Of a DNA stretch of 64,000 nt, positions 18,023 through 26,022 are shown piece by piece. Under the pieces are notes generated by a model. It had not been told where the DNA came from. It worked only from the letters and a program-made list of their open reading frames with translations, and searched no databases. Origin of the DNA: Gammaproteobacteria bacterium (GTDB lineage Bacteria; Pseudomonadota; Gammaproteobacteria; Acidiferrobacterales; Sulfurifustaceae); the NCBI GenBank assembly GCA_016199745.1, contig JACQFZ010000022.1:310001-374000 (forward strand), written 5' to 3'. Position 1 is the stretch's first letter. The number at the start of each line of letters is the position of its first letter. The position numbers were made by a program, and so were the translations under genes.

Positions 18023-19827
18023 AACTAGAAGCCATCTCAAAAATCCCTCACCCCAACCCCTCTCCTGGAGGGAGAGGGGTTTTACGCCCTTCTCCTCCCG
18101 GGAGAAGGGCCGGGGATGAGGGAAGCGGGGCGCTGTGTTGGGTATTTTTGAGATGGCTTTTAAGTCAAGAATGGCATCCTTTGGTTTTGGCGCCGCTGAT
18201 GTTGCTGAGCATCAGCAGCGCGAATGCCGCGACCTACTATGTTAATCCCGCCGCCGCCCACGCTACCGACAATGGCCGCGGGTCGTCGGCGTCTCCGTTC
18301 AAAACCCTAGGCACCGCCGTCTCCCGGCTCGCGCCCGGTGACGCGCTTATCGTGGCGCAAGGTGTTTATCGCGAGTCCATCGATTTGCGTCAGACCCAAC
18401 TGCGCGACTTGGGCGATGCCACGCCGGCGACTCGCATCGACGCCGCGCCGGGGGCGAACGTGGTGATCAAAGGGTCGGACGTCGTTCAAGGCTGGCAGCG
18501 GTTGGCGCCCGGTTTGTTCGTTAAGCGCCAGTGGTCGATCAACAGTCAGCAGGTGTTTGTCGATGGCGTTGCGCTGAAACAGATCGGCGGCGATATCTTT
18601 GGTGGGTTCCCGCATCGCAAGAACCACCGATTGGCGCGGCTGCATGCGTCGCAGGGCGGCATCTGGCCCAAGCGCGTTGACGGCGGCGTGCCACAGCTGG
18701 TCGACAACAGTTTCTACTACGACGCCGCCGCGCAAATTCTGTACGTCAAAGTCGGCAACGATGACCTGGATCAGCATGTCGTGGAAGTCAGCGCTCGGCC
18801 CTACCTATTAATTGGGAATGGTGTCAGTCATCTGCTACTTCGTCATCTGCATTTTGAACACGCCAACACCACCGACGTGAGTCAAGCCGGCGCACTCACC
18901 CTCGATGGACACGATATCGTGCTCGACGATGTGCACGTGCGTTATGTCGACGGCAACGGCTTCGACATCACCGGCGACCGCAACCGCATTAGCCGCAGCT
19001 CGGCCAATTATTGCGGCCAAGTCGGCATGAAGGTCCGCGGCAAGCAGGCACGCTTGATCGACAACGAAACCAGCTACAACAACACCCGCGGCTTCAACAA
19101 ATGGTGGGAGGCGGGCGGCGCCAAGTTCGTCGGCGCCGGTGGACTGCAGGACTCCGAGATCAGCGGACATCGCGCCTATGGTAACAACGGCGATGGCATC
19201 TGGTTCGATTGGAAAAACCAGAACAACCGCCTGCATGACAGCATTGTCGCCTACAACAGCGGCATGGGAATCCATTACGAAGCGAGTGCCGGCGCGCAGA
19301 TCTACAACAATTACGTCTTCGGTAATAAACAGCGCGGCATTTATCTGCCGAAAAGCTCGCGTTCAGTGATCGCCAATAATTTAGTCGTCGGCAATGGCAT
19401 GGAGGGTATCGCCATCATCGATGAAAACGTGATGCGGCCGGAGCTCGAGCCGCGGAACAATCGCGTCGTCGCCAACGTCCTGGGCTGGAACGGTAAGAGC
19501 GCGATCGTATTGCCGAGCAAATCATCGGACAACTTGTCGGACGGGAATTTATTTCTCGATGCCCAACCGCCGGCGTTGTCGATGGGGTGGGGCACGCGCG
19601 AGCAACCGGTGTTGCACGGGCTATCCGCCTGGCGTCAGCGCACCGGTCAGGACAAGTCCTCCTGGCAGCAACAGTTGTCGATGCCGCCGACGCTGGCCGC
19701 AGAATTGCAGGCGCAGGCGTTGCGGCCGGATTGGTCGCTGCTGCGCGAGCATCGCGGCAAATTACATGTCGCCGAGCCAGTTGCCGGCACGTCGATCGAC
19801 GCGCGACCGGGGCCGAAAGAGCTATGA
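18019..19827 (+). CDS. Right-handed parallel beta-helix protein (polysaccharide lyase/epimerase-like)
   Basis: A 602-residue secreted protein. From about residue 70 it reads as a pectin lyase-like beta-helix: ATYYVNPAAAHATDNGRGSSA, ASPFKTLGTAV, many Asn-rich turns (NNDGIWFDWKNQNN, NNRVVANVLGWN). A hydrophobic stretch (LVLAPLMLLSISSANA) with an AxA site is a signal peptide, but it is preceded by about 45 residues coded by a palindromic repeat. The ATG at 18019 overlaps the preceding stop; a TTG or CTG after the repeat could instead be the real start and would give a normal signal peptide. Such proteins in exopolysaccharide loci trim, epimerise or degrade the polymer in the periplasm. Confidence 0.8.
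   Translation: MKLEAISKIPHPNPSPGGRGVLRPSPPGRRAGDEGSGALCWVFLRWLLSQEWHPLVLAPLMLLSISSANAATYYVNPAAAHATDNGRGSSASPFKTLGTAVSRLAPGDALIVAQGVYRESIDLRQTQLRDLGDATPATRIDAAPGANVVIKGSDVVQGWQRLAPGLFVKRQWSINSQQVFVDGVALKQIGGDIFGGFPHRKNHRLARLHASQGGIWPKRVDGGVPQLVDNSFYYDAAAQILYVKVGNDDLDQHVVEVSARPYLLIGNGVSHLLLRHLHFEHANTTDVSQAGALTLDGHDIVLDDVHVRYVDGNGFDITGDRNRISRSSANYCGQVGMKVRGKQARLIDNETSYNNTRGFNKWWEAGGAKFVGAGGLQDSEISGHRAYGNNGDGIWFDWKNQNNRLHDSIVAYNSGMGIHYEASAGAQIYNNYVFGNKQRGIYLPKSSRSVIANNLVVGNGMEGIAIIDENVMRPELEPRNNRVVANVLGWNGKSAIVLPSKSSDNLSDGNLFLDAQPPALSMGWGTREQPVLHGLSAWRQRTGQDKSSWQQQLSMPPTLAAELQAQALRPDWSLLREHRGKLHVAEPVAGTSIDARPGPKEL
18029..18159. repeat. MITE/REP-like palindromic element with 16-bp terminal inverted repeats
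   Basis: AAGCCATCTCAAAAAT at 18029-18044 is perfectly repeated in inverted form at 18144-18159. Inside lie two hairpins (CCTCTCC.GGAGAGG and CCCTTCTCC.GGAGAAGGG) flanked by CCCTCACCCC and GGGGATGAGGG. The element is 131 bases and carries no gene of its own. It lies in the first codons of the beta-helix gene. Confidence 0.75.
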
Positions 19828-20990
19828 ACCTTGAACCGCTGCGAGTGGTGATTGCGCATTGCCGCTATCAACAGCGCGGTGGTGAAGACGCCGTGGTCGA
19901 CGCCGAGACACAGTTGCTGCAGCAGCACGGCCATCAGGTGCGGCGATTGCTGCGCGATAACTACGAGATTGAAGGCGCGAATCGCGCCGCCGTGGCGCTG
20001 CAAACGTTATGGTCCGAGCGCACCCGGCGCGAGGCACAACAGCTGCTACAAGACTTCCGCCCGCACGTGATTCATGTGCACAACACCTTTCCGCTATTGT
20101 CGCCGGCGCTCTATTGGGCAGCGGCGCGGGCCGGGGTGCCGGTGGTGCAGACGTTGCATAATTTTCGGCTGCTGTGTGCGCAGGCAATGCTGCTCAAGCA
20201 AGGCAAGGTCTGTGAAAAATGTATCGGCCATCTTCCCTGGCGCGGCGTACTCGGCAAGTGCTATCGCGATTCGACGTTGCAGTCGGCGGTAATGGTAAGT
20301 GGCCTGGCGTTGCATCGCGTCTTGGGGACTTATCAAAAAAAGGTGACGCGTTATATCGCGCTCAACGAGTTTTGCCGAGGCAAGTTCATCGACGGCGGCT
20401 TGCCGCCGGAGCGCATCGTAGTAAAGCCGAACTTTGTGGATATTCCCGCGCAAGAAAGCCAAATGCGCAAAGGCGGTTTGTTCGTCGGTCGGCTCTCGTC
20501 CGAGAAGGGCACGGATATTTTGCTCGCCGCACTTAGCCGGTTACCGGACGCCCACGTCGATGTCATCGGTACCGGCCCAGAGCAAGCCAAGCTCGAAGGT
20601 CGTGCCGGCGTTCGTCTGCTCGGATGGCAGGAACCGAACGCTGTCTATGCGCGCATGCGCCGGGCGGCGTATCTCGTCATGCCGAGCCTCTGGTACGAGA
20701 ATTTTCCGCGCACGTTGGTCGAGGCCTTCGCTTGCGGACTGCCCGTCATTGCCAGCCGCCTGGGGTCAATGGCCGAGCTGATCGATGACCGCCGTACCGG
20801 CCTGTTATTCGAGGCGGGCTCGGCGACGGATTTGGCGCGCTGCATCGCCTGGGCCGAAGCCCATCCGGAGCAGTTGCGGCAATGGGGAGAGAACGCGCGT
20901 TTCGAATATAAAACGAAGTTTACTCCGGAGCAAAACTACAGGGAGCTCACGCAGATTTATCAGGAGGTCATGGATGCACACTCCTATTAA
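19824..20990 (+). CDS. Glycosyltransferase, GT4-like
   Basis: A 388-residue GT-B enzyme beginning at the ATG that overlaps the beta-helix gene. The N-terminal domain has RYQQRGGEDAVVDAE, then VIHVHNTFPLLSPAL, a strong mark of a GT4 subfamily common in exopolysaccharide loci, with a Cys-rich stretch (CEKCIGHLPWRGVLGKCYRDS) typical of the same group. The donor domain has GLFVGRLSSEKGTDILLAAL and MPSLWYENFPRTLVEAFACGLPVIAS, including the EX7E motif. It adds a sugar to the repeat unit. Confidence 0.9.
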   Translation: MNLEPLRVVIAHCRYQQRGGEDAVVDAETQLLQQHGHQVRRLLRDNYEIEGANRAAVALQTLWSERTRREAQQLLQDFRPHVIHVHNTFPLLSPALYWAAARAGVPVVQTLHNFRLLCAQAMLLKQGKVCEKCIGHLPWRGVLGKCYRDSTLQSAVMVSGLALHRVLGTYQKKVTRYIALNEFCRGKFIDGGLPPERIVVKPNFVDIPAQESQMRKGGLFVGRLSSEKGTDILLAALSRLPDAHVDVIGTGPEQAKLEGRAGVRLLGWQEPNAVYARMRRAAYLVMPSLWYENFPRTLVEAFACGLPVIASRLGSMAELIDDRRTGLLFEAGSATDLARCIAWAEAHPEQLRQWGENARFEYKTKFTPEQNYRELTQIYQEVMDAHSY

Positions 20991-21894
20991 GTACGGATGG
21001 CGGACTAATGTAACTAGGCGGCGTACTGTCGAAAACGTGTTGGGTTGCGATATCGATGTGTTGCGATGGCATGATGCTACGGAAACCGTATTGCGGTGGG
21101 CGGCGCGGCGTGAGTCACGCTATGTGTGTCACTGTAATGTTCATGCCGTCGTCACCGCCCATCGTGATGCGCAATTTCGCGCGGTGTTGAACCATGCGAA
21201 TCTCGCCACCCCTGATGGCATGCCGATCGCTTGGTTGTTGCGTTGTTCCGGGCACCCAGGCCAGCCGCGAATCGATGGGCCGGACTTCATGTGGGCGATT
21301 TGCCGTGGCGCCGCCCGCACCGGCGAGAAAATATATCTTTATGGTTCGACGCCGCAGACCTTGAGCCGACTACGAGAGCGACTCGTGGCGGCATTTCCCA
21401 AACTAACCATCGTTGGCGCTGAATCGCCACCGTTTGCCGAAGGCGCAATCCGAGCGGATGTGGGCGCCGTGAAACGCATTAATGCGTCGGGCGCGCAGAT
21501 CGTATTCGTCGGACTCGGTTGCCCAAAACAGGAATATTGGATGGCGCGGCACCGCGGTCGTATTAAGGCGGTCATGATTGGCGTCGGCGCGGCCTTCGAT
21601 TACCACGCTGGCAGCCTGCGGCGGGCGCCGCCGTGGATGCGCCGCGCCGGTCTGGAATGGCTCTATCGCCTACTGTGTGAGCCGCGTCGATTGTGGCGGC
21701 GTTACGCCGTGACCAACTCCTTGTTCGCCCTCTATGTCGTTGACCGCATGATCCGGCGAATATTGGGCAAATTTTTACCTTTTAGTCGCTATTTTCAGCA
21801 CGCTCGCAAAAAGCATGTATCTAGTCCACCGCTCATTTCGCCGCCTACACGATCGAAAAGGAGAAGAAGTTATGGAAATTCCCGTGCTGCATAG
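20974..21894 (+). CDS. WecG/TagA/CpsF family glycosyltransferase (GT26)
   Basis: A 306-residue enzyme started at the ATG at 20974, which has CAGGAGG just upstream inside the end of the previous gene (17-base overlap). Motifs match GT26: CNVHAVVTAHRDAQFRAVL, NLATPDGMPIAW, YLYGSTPQTLSRLRERL, IVFVGLGCPKQEYWMARHRG and MIGVGAAFDYHAGSLRRAPPWM. The family moves N-acetylmannosaminuronic acid or ManNAc onto a lipid-linked acceptor. The Arg/Lys-rich C-terminus fits membrane association. It is the last clear gene of the operon. Confidence 0.92.
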   Translation: MHTPIKYGWRTNVTRRRTVENVLGCDIDVLRWHDATETVLRWAARRESRYVCHCNVHAVVTAHRDAQFRAVLNHANLATPDGMPIAWLLRCSGHPGQPRIDGPDFMWAICRGAARTGEKIYLYGSTPQTLSRLRERLVAAFPKLTIVGAESPPFAEGAIRADVGAVKRINASGAQIVFVGLGCPKQEYWMARHRGRIKAVMIGVGAAFDYHAGSLRRAPPWMRRAGLEWLYRLLCEPRRLWRRYAVTNSLFALYVVDRMIRRILGKFLPFSRYFQHARKKHVSSPPLISPPTRSKRRRSYGNSRAA

Positions 21895-21928
21895 CCAATT
21901 GGCGTTATCGGCATTGGGTTGGGGATGA
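21872..21928 (+). CDS. Candidate 18-residue small ORF after the exopolysaccharide operon
   Basis: An ATG at 21872 stands eight bases after a strong Shine-Dalgarno (AAGGAG, 21858-21863) and opens an 18-codon frame (MEIPVLHSQLALSALGWG) ending in TGA. It overlaps the last 23 bases of the WecG/TagA gene in another frame. The binding site is better than that of most genes here. It may be a true small peptide, a leader, or the leftover start of a gene cut off by the repeat that follows. No family recognised. Confidence 0.35.
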   Translation: MEIPVLHSQLALSALGWG

Positions 21929-21977
21929 TAAGATTCGCCCGTACGAGAAGAAGAAAAATATCGTTACATTAGGAACT

Positions 21978-22114
21978 CCCGCCCCCTCAGGGGGCGGGTT
22001 GGGGTTGGGGTGGGTGTAGCGATTTCGCTATGACTCCAGCCCCCTCCGTTTAAACCCACCCCCACCCTTTGCCCTCCCCCTGAGGGGGAGGGGAAGTCGG
22101 GTCGCTAAAGCGAT
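21978..22114. repeat. Composite palindromic GC-rich element between operon end and rbfA
   Basis: Two strong hairpins, CCCGCCCCCTCAGGGGGCGGG at 21978-21998 and CCCTCCCCC/GGGGGAGGG at 22072-22092, flank a stretch where GGGTTGGGGTTGGGGTGGGT can pair with ACCCACCCCCACCC. It belongs to the same broad family as the elements at 18029 and 50727. It fills the 230-base gap between the small ORF and rbfA, which otherwise holds no gene. Confidence 0.65.
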
Positions 22115-22124
22115 TTTTATTATT

Positions 22125-22493
22125 ATGAAAGAAAGTAACCGACCCCGTCGTGTCGCCGAGCTCATCAAACGAGAGCTGGCGATGCTTATCCCACGCGAGC
22201 TCGATGATGTGCGTACGCATCAGGCGACGCTGACGCACGTCGATGTTTCGCCGGATCTCAAAAATGCTCGCGTTTATTTCACGCTGCTCGCCGGTACTGC
22301 CGGCGAAAAGCCGGTGACTGACGCGCTGAATCGTGCTGCTGCTCATCTGCGACATAAGTTGGCAGGGCGTCTGTCATTGCGAATTGCGCCGACCATTCGG
22401 TTTTATTTCGACGAGTCGATCGAGCGCGGTGATCGGTTGACGCAGTTGATCAATAAAGCGATCAAGGACGACCGCGGATCGGGCAACAAATGA
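22125..22493 (+). CDS. rbfA: Ribosome-binding factor A
   Basis: A 122-residue KH-fold protein that binds the 30S subunit during late maturation of 16S rRNA. RPRRVAELIKRELAMLI at the N-terminus, ATLTHVDVSPDLKNARVYF and RLSLRIAPTIRFYFDESIERG are typical of the family. The basic and acidic tail (KAIKDDRGSGNK) is of ordinary length. The ATG follows an AAAGAAAG-type start region after the palindromic element. It overlaps truB by four bases, the common order in gammaproteobacteria; infB and nusA are not upstream, where the exopolysaccharide operon lies instead. Confidence 0.95.
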   Translation: MKESNRPRRVAELIKRELAMLIPRELDDVRTHQATLTHVDVSPDLKNARVYFTLLAGTAGEKPVTDALNRAAAHLRHKLAGRLSLRIAPTIRFYFDESIERGDRLTQLINKAIKDDRGSGNK

Positions 22494-23398
22494 AACGTCG
22501 TGCCGCCTGCCGCCCGGTCGACGGTGTATTGCTGTTGGACAAACCGCGCGGGCCGACCTCGAATCGCGCGTTGCAGCTGGTAAAACACCTGCTCGAAGCC
22601 TGTAAGGCCGGGCACACCGGTAGCTTGGATCCGCTGGCGACTGGGCTATTGCCGCTCTGTTTCGGCGAGGCGACCAAGCTTTCGCAATTTCTGTTAGAGG
22701 CCGAGAAGCGTTATTGGGCCGTATTTCGCCTGGGGGTAACCACCACGACCTTCGACAGCGAGGGCGAGGTACGGCAGGTGCGGCCGGTAGCCGTCGACCG
22801 GCAGATGCTGGAGCGAGCGCTCGTCGAATTCCGGGGTGAGATCGATCAAGTTCCGCCCATGTATTCGGCGCTCAAGCATGAAGGTCGGCCGCTGTATGAA
22901 TTAGCGCGCGAAGGGTTGGAGGTAGATCGGGAAGTGCGGCGCGTGACGATCGATGAGATCGTTGTGCACTCATTGGAAGGTGACCGCCTCGAGCTCGAAA
23001 TCGCCTGCTCGAAGGGTACCTATATCCGCAGTTTGGCCTATGACTTGGGCGAGCGGCTTGGGTGCGGTGCCCATGTGGCGGAATTGCGGCGTTTATCGGT
23101 GGGTACGTTGCGGGTCGATCAGGCCGTTACCCTTGAGTCACTCGAGGCATTGGCCGATCCGGCTGCGCGTGCGGCCCGGTTGATCCCGGCGGATCAGGTA
23201 TTGAGCGCCATCCCGGATATTCACCTGACGGCGCTCGCTGCCCATTATCTTCAACGTGGGCAAGCAGTTACGGCACGTCACGATTACGCTTCCGGCTGGG
23301 TCCGCCTGTACGATCCAGAGAATCGCTTTCTCGGGATGGGGCAGGTACTGGACGACGGTCGGGTCGCGCCGCGGCGGTTGCTGGCGCAGAAGCTTTAA
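22490..23398 (+). CDS. truB: tRNA pseudouridine-55 synthase
   Basis: A 302-residue enzyme that isomerises U55 in the T-loop of tRNAs. It has GVLLLDKPRGPTSN at the start, the catalytic Asp in AGHTGSLDPLATGLLPLCFG, YRAV-like YWAVFRLGVTTTTFDSEG, and the C-terminal PUA-like segment. ATG overlaps the rbfA stop. Normal length. Usually co-transcribed with rbfA and followed by rpsO, as seen here. Confidence 0.96.
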   Translation: MKRRAACRPVDGVLLLDKPRGPTSNRALQLVKHLLEACKAGHTGSLDPLATGLLPLCFGEATKLSQFLLEAEKRYWAVFRLGVTTTTFDSEGEVRQVRPVAVDRQMLERALVEFRGEIDQVPPMYSALKHEGRPLYELAREGLEVDREVRRVTIDEIVVHSLEGDRLELEIACSKGTYIRSLAYDLGERLGCGAHVAELRRLSVGTLRVDQAVTLESLEALADPAARAARLIPADQVLSAIPDIHLTALAAHYLQRGQAVTARHDYASGWVRLYDPENRFLGMGQVLDDGRVAPRRLLAQKL

Positions 23399-23461
23399 TG
23401 TTTGCCGCATAGGCGGGTGATGCCAAAGGATTTTTTACCGGCCTAAATAGCGGAATCCGGG

Positions 23462-23490
23462 TTGTGAGCGGGGGAACGCGCGGGTAGAAT
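23462..23490 (+). promoter_or_regulatory. Sigma-70-type promoter for rpsO-pnp
   Basis: TTGTGA (23462-23467) and TAGAAT (23485-23490) are spaced by exactly 17 bases, and lie about 45 bases before the rpsO start. This fits a housekeeping promoter giving rpsO-pnp its own transcription apart from rbfA-truB. Confidence 0.6.
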
Positions 23491-23535
23491 ACGCGCCCTT
23501 CGAAGGTAACGAATAGTGAATTAACCGAGGTAGAG

Positions 23536-23805
23536 ATGTCCTTCACGGCAGAGAAGAAGTCCCAAGTGATGCAGGATTACCAAACCCACCAAGGTGACAC
23601 CGGTTCGCCGGAAGTCCAGGTGGCATTGTTGTCGGCGCATATCGATGATCTGTCTGGTCACTTCCAGACACATCCGAAAGATCACCATTCCCGCCTCGGC
23701 CTGCTCAAGATGGTGAATAAGCGTCGCCAGTTGCTCGACTACTTGAAGAAAGTGGACAGCGAACGTTATCGCCATTTGATCGAACGCCTGAAGCTGCGCA
23801 AGTAA
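23536..23805 (+). CDS. rpsO: 30S ribosomal protein S15
   Basis: An 89-residue S15, the family length, with [42 protein letters not shown] and the C-terminal [21 protein letters not shown]. It binds 16S rRNA early in 30S assembly. A GAGGTAGAG ribosome binding site precedes the ATG. It is followed 15 bases later by pnp, the conserved pair in bacteria. Confidence 0.98.
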   Translation: MSFTAEKKSQVMQDYQTHQGDTGSPEVQVALLSAHIDDLSGHFQTHPKDHHSRLGLLKMVNKRRQLLDYLKKVDSERYRHLIERLKLRK

Positions 23806-23820
23806 CCAGAGGACAGGGCA

Positions 23821-25923
23821 TTGGCAAAAGTCACGAAGACCTTTCAATACGGCAACCACACCGTTCGCCTTGAAACCGGCGAGATCGCGCGTCAAGCAGA
23901 CGGCGCGGTGCTGGCATCCATGGGCGACACCGTGGTACTCGCGACTGCAGTCGTGGCGCGAAACCCAAAACCCGGTCAGGATTTCTTTCCGCTGACCGTC
24001 GATTACCAAGAACGTACGTACGCCGCCGGCCGCATCCCCGGTGGCTTCTTCAAGCGTGAAGGGCGACCGTCGGAGAAAGAAATTCTCACCTGCCGCCTGA
24101 TCGACCGCCCCATCCGTCCGCTGTTCCCCGATGCCTTCGTCAACGAAATTCAGATTATCGTTACCGTGAAGTCGATGGATCCGGAAATCGATCCGGATAT
24201 CGTCGCGCTGCTCGGCGCCTCGGCCGCGTTGTCGCTATCCGGTGCGCCGTTCCAAGGCCCGATCGGCGCCGCCCGCGTCGGTTATCGAGACGGTCAGTAT
24301 TTGCTGAACCCGAGCAACACCGATCTCAAAACCTCGCAACTCGATTTAGTGGTTGCCGGCACCGATAAAGCGGTGTTGATGGTCGAGTCGGAAGCGAAGG
24401 AATTGTCGGAAGAAGTGATGCTCGGCGCCGTCGTATTCGGCCACGAGCAAGCGCGTGCCGCCATCAAGGCGATCAACGAGCTCGTCAAAGAAGTCGGTGT
24501 GACGCCGATCGCCTGGCAGGCGCCGGTGGAAGATGCGGCGTTGTACCAAGTGGTCGCTGCCGCCGCTGAAGCCGATATCACCGCGGCCTATCAGATTGCC
24601 GAAAAAGGCGCGCGCCAAGATCGTTTGGCGGAAGTGCGCAAAGCGGTAGTGACGAAGCTTGCCGACGCCACCGATCCCGATCGCGAAGATAAAGTTAGCG
24701 TGATCATCGAGACCCTCGAGCGCAAGACCGTGCGCGGTCGCATCCTCGGTGGCCAACCGCGTATCGACGGGCGCGACACACGCACCGTGCGCCCGGTCGT
24801 CATCCGTACCGGCCTGTTGCCGCGTACCCATGGCAGCGCGTTGTTCACCCGCGGCGAGACCCAGGCGATCGTCACCACGACCCTCGGCACCGGCCGCGAT
24901 GCGCAGATCATCGATGCGCTCGAAGGCGAGCGCAAAGAACCGTTCATGATGCATTACAACTTCCCGCCGTTCTCGGTCGGTGAAACCGGCCGCGTCGGCA
25001 GCCCGAAGCGGCGCGAGATCGGCCACGGCCGCCTCGCCAAGCGTGGCGTCGCCGCCGTATTGCCGGACATGGCGAATTATCCGTACGTCATCCGCGTCGT
25101 CTCCGAGATCACCGAGTCGAACGGCTCGAGCTCGATGGCGTCAGTGTGCGGCGCGAGCCTCGCACTGATGGACGCCGGGGTGCCGATTTCGGCGCCGGTC
25201 GCCGGTGTCGCGATGGGTCTCATCAAAGAAGAGAACCGCTTCGCGGTACTCACCGACATCCTCGGCGACGAAGATCACCTCGGCGACATGGATTTCAAAG
25301 TGGCTGGTACGTCGAAGGGCGTGACAGCGCTGCAGATGGACATCAAGATCGAAGGCATCAACCGCGACATCATGGATGCGGCGCTGAAGCAGGCGCGTGA
25401 AGGTCGGATGCACATCCTCGACATCATGAGCCAGGCGATCTCCACCCCACGTGCCGAGCTCTCCGAGTTCGCCCCGCGCATCATCACCATCAAGATCAAT
25501 CCGGAACGCATCCGCGACGTCATCGGTAAGGGTGGTTCGACCATCCGCGCGCTGTGCGAAGAAACCGGCACGACGATCGACATCGAAGACGACGGTACGG
25601 TCAAGATTGCCTCGGCCGACAAACTGGCGAGCGAAGAAGCGCGCCGGCGGGTACAGCAGCTGACCGCTGACGTTGAAGTCGGCATGATTTACGAAGGCAA
25701 GGTAGCGAAGCTCATGGACTTCGGTGCGTTCGTGACGATTCTGCCGGGTAAAGACGGCTTGGTGCACATTTCGCAGATTTCGCATGAGCGCGTTGAGAAC
25801 GTCAGCGATAAGCTGCGCGAAGGCGAAGTTGTGAAAGTGAAGGTCCTCGAAGTCGACAAGCAGGGACGCATTCGTCTCAGCATGAAGGCGGTTAACGAGG
25901 TGGCTGCCACGACCACGACCTAA
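23821..25923 (+). CDS. pnp: Polyribonucleotide nucleotidyltransferase
   Basis: A 700-residue exoribonuclease that degrades RNA 3' to 5' by phosphorolysis and is part of the degradosome. Two RNase PH domains (first about residues 1-220, second about 310-550), then KH ([20 protein letters not shown]) and S1 ([20 protein letters not shown]) domains at the C-terminus are all present. The start codon is TTG at 23821, with AGAGGA upstream; no ATG is in frame nearby. Normal length. A strong terminator follows. Confidence 0.98.
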   Translation: MAKVTKTFQYGNHTVRLETGEIARQADGAVLASMGDTVVLATAVVARNPKPGQDFFPLTVDYQERTYAAGRIPGGFFKREGRPSEKEILTCRLIDRPIRPLFPDAFVNEIQIIVTVKSMDPEIDPDIVALLGASAALSLSGAPFQGPIGAARVGYRDGQYLLNPSNTDLKTSQLDLVVAGTDKAVLMVESEAKELSEEVMLGAVVFGHEQARAAIKAINELVKEVGVTPIAWQAPVEDAALYQVVAAAAEADITAAYQIAEKGARQDRLAEVRKAVVTKLADATDPDREDKVSVIIETLERKTVRGRILGGQPRIDGRDTRTVRPVVIRTGLLPRTHGSALFTRGETQAIVTTTLGTGRDAQIIDALEGERKEPFMMHYNFPPFSVGETGRVGSPKRREIGHGRLAKRGVAAVLPDMANYPYVIRVVSEITESNGSSSMASVCGASLALMDAGVPISAPVAGVAMGLIKEENRFAVLTDILGDEDHLGDMDFKVAGTSKGVTALQMDIKIEGINRDIMDAALKQAREGRMHILDIMSQAISTPRAELSEFAPRIITIKINPERIRDVIGKGGSTIRALCEETGTTIDIEDDGTVKIASADKLASEEARRRVQQLTADVEVGMIYEGKVAKLMDFGAFVTILPGKDGLVHISQISHERVENVSDKLREGEVVKVKVLEVDKQGRIRLSMKAVNEVAATTTT

Positions 25924-25946
25924 CGTTAATCGTTTGCGGGTTTGGA

Positions 25947-25983
25947 AAAAAACGCCTCGGTGAGAACCGGGGCGTTTTGCTTT
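25947..25983 (+). terminator. Rho-independent terminator of rpsO-pnp
   Basis: AAAACGCCTCGG pairs with CCGGGGCGTTTT around TGAGAA (one G-T pair), ending in TTTTGCTTT. It sits 25 bases after the pnp stop and before the convergent kinase-like gene. Confidence 0.88.
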
Positions 25984-26022
25984 ATGGGGTTATGAAAAAG
26001 TCCGTGCTTGGGCTGTCTCGCG

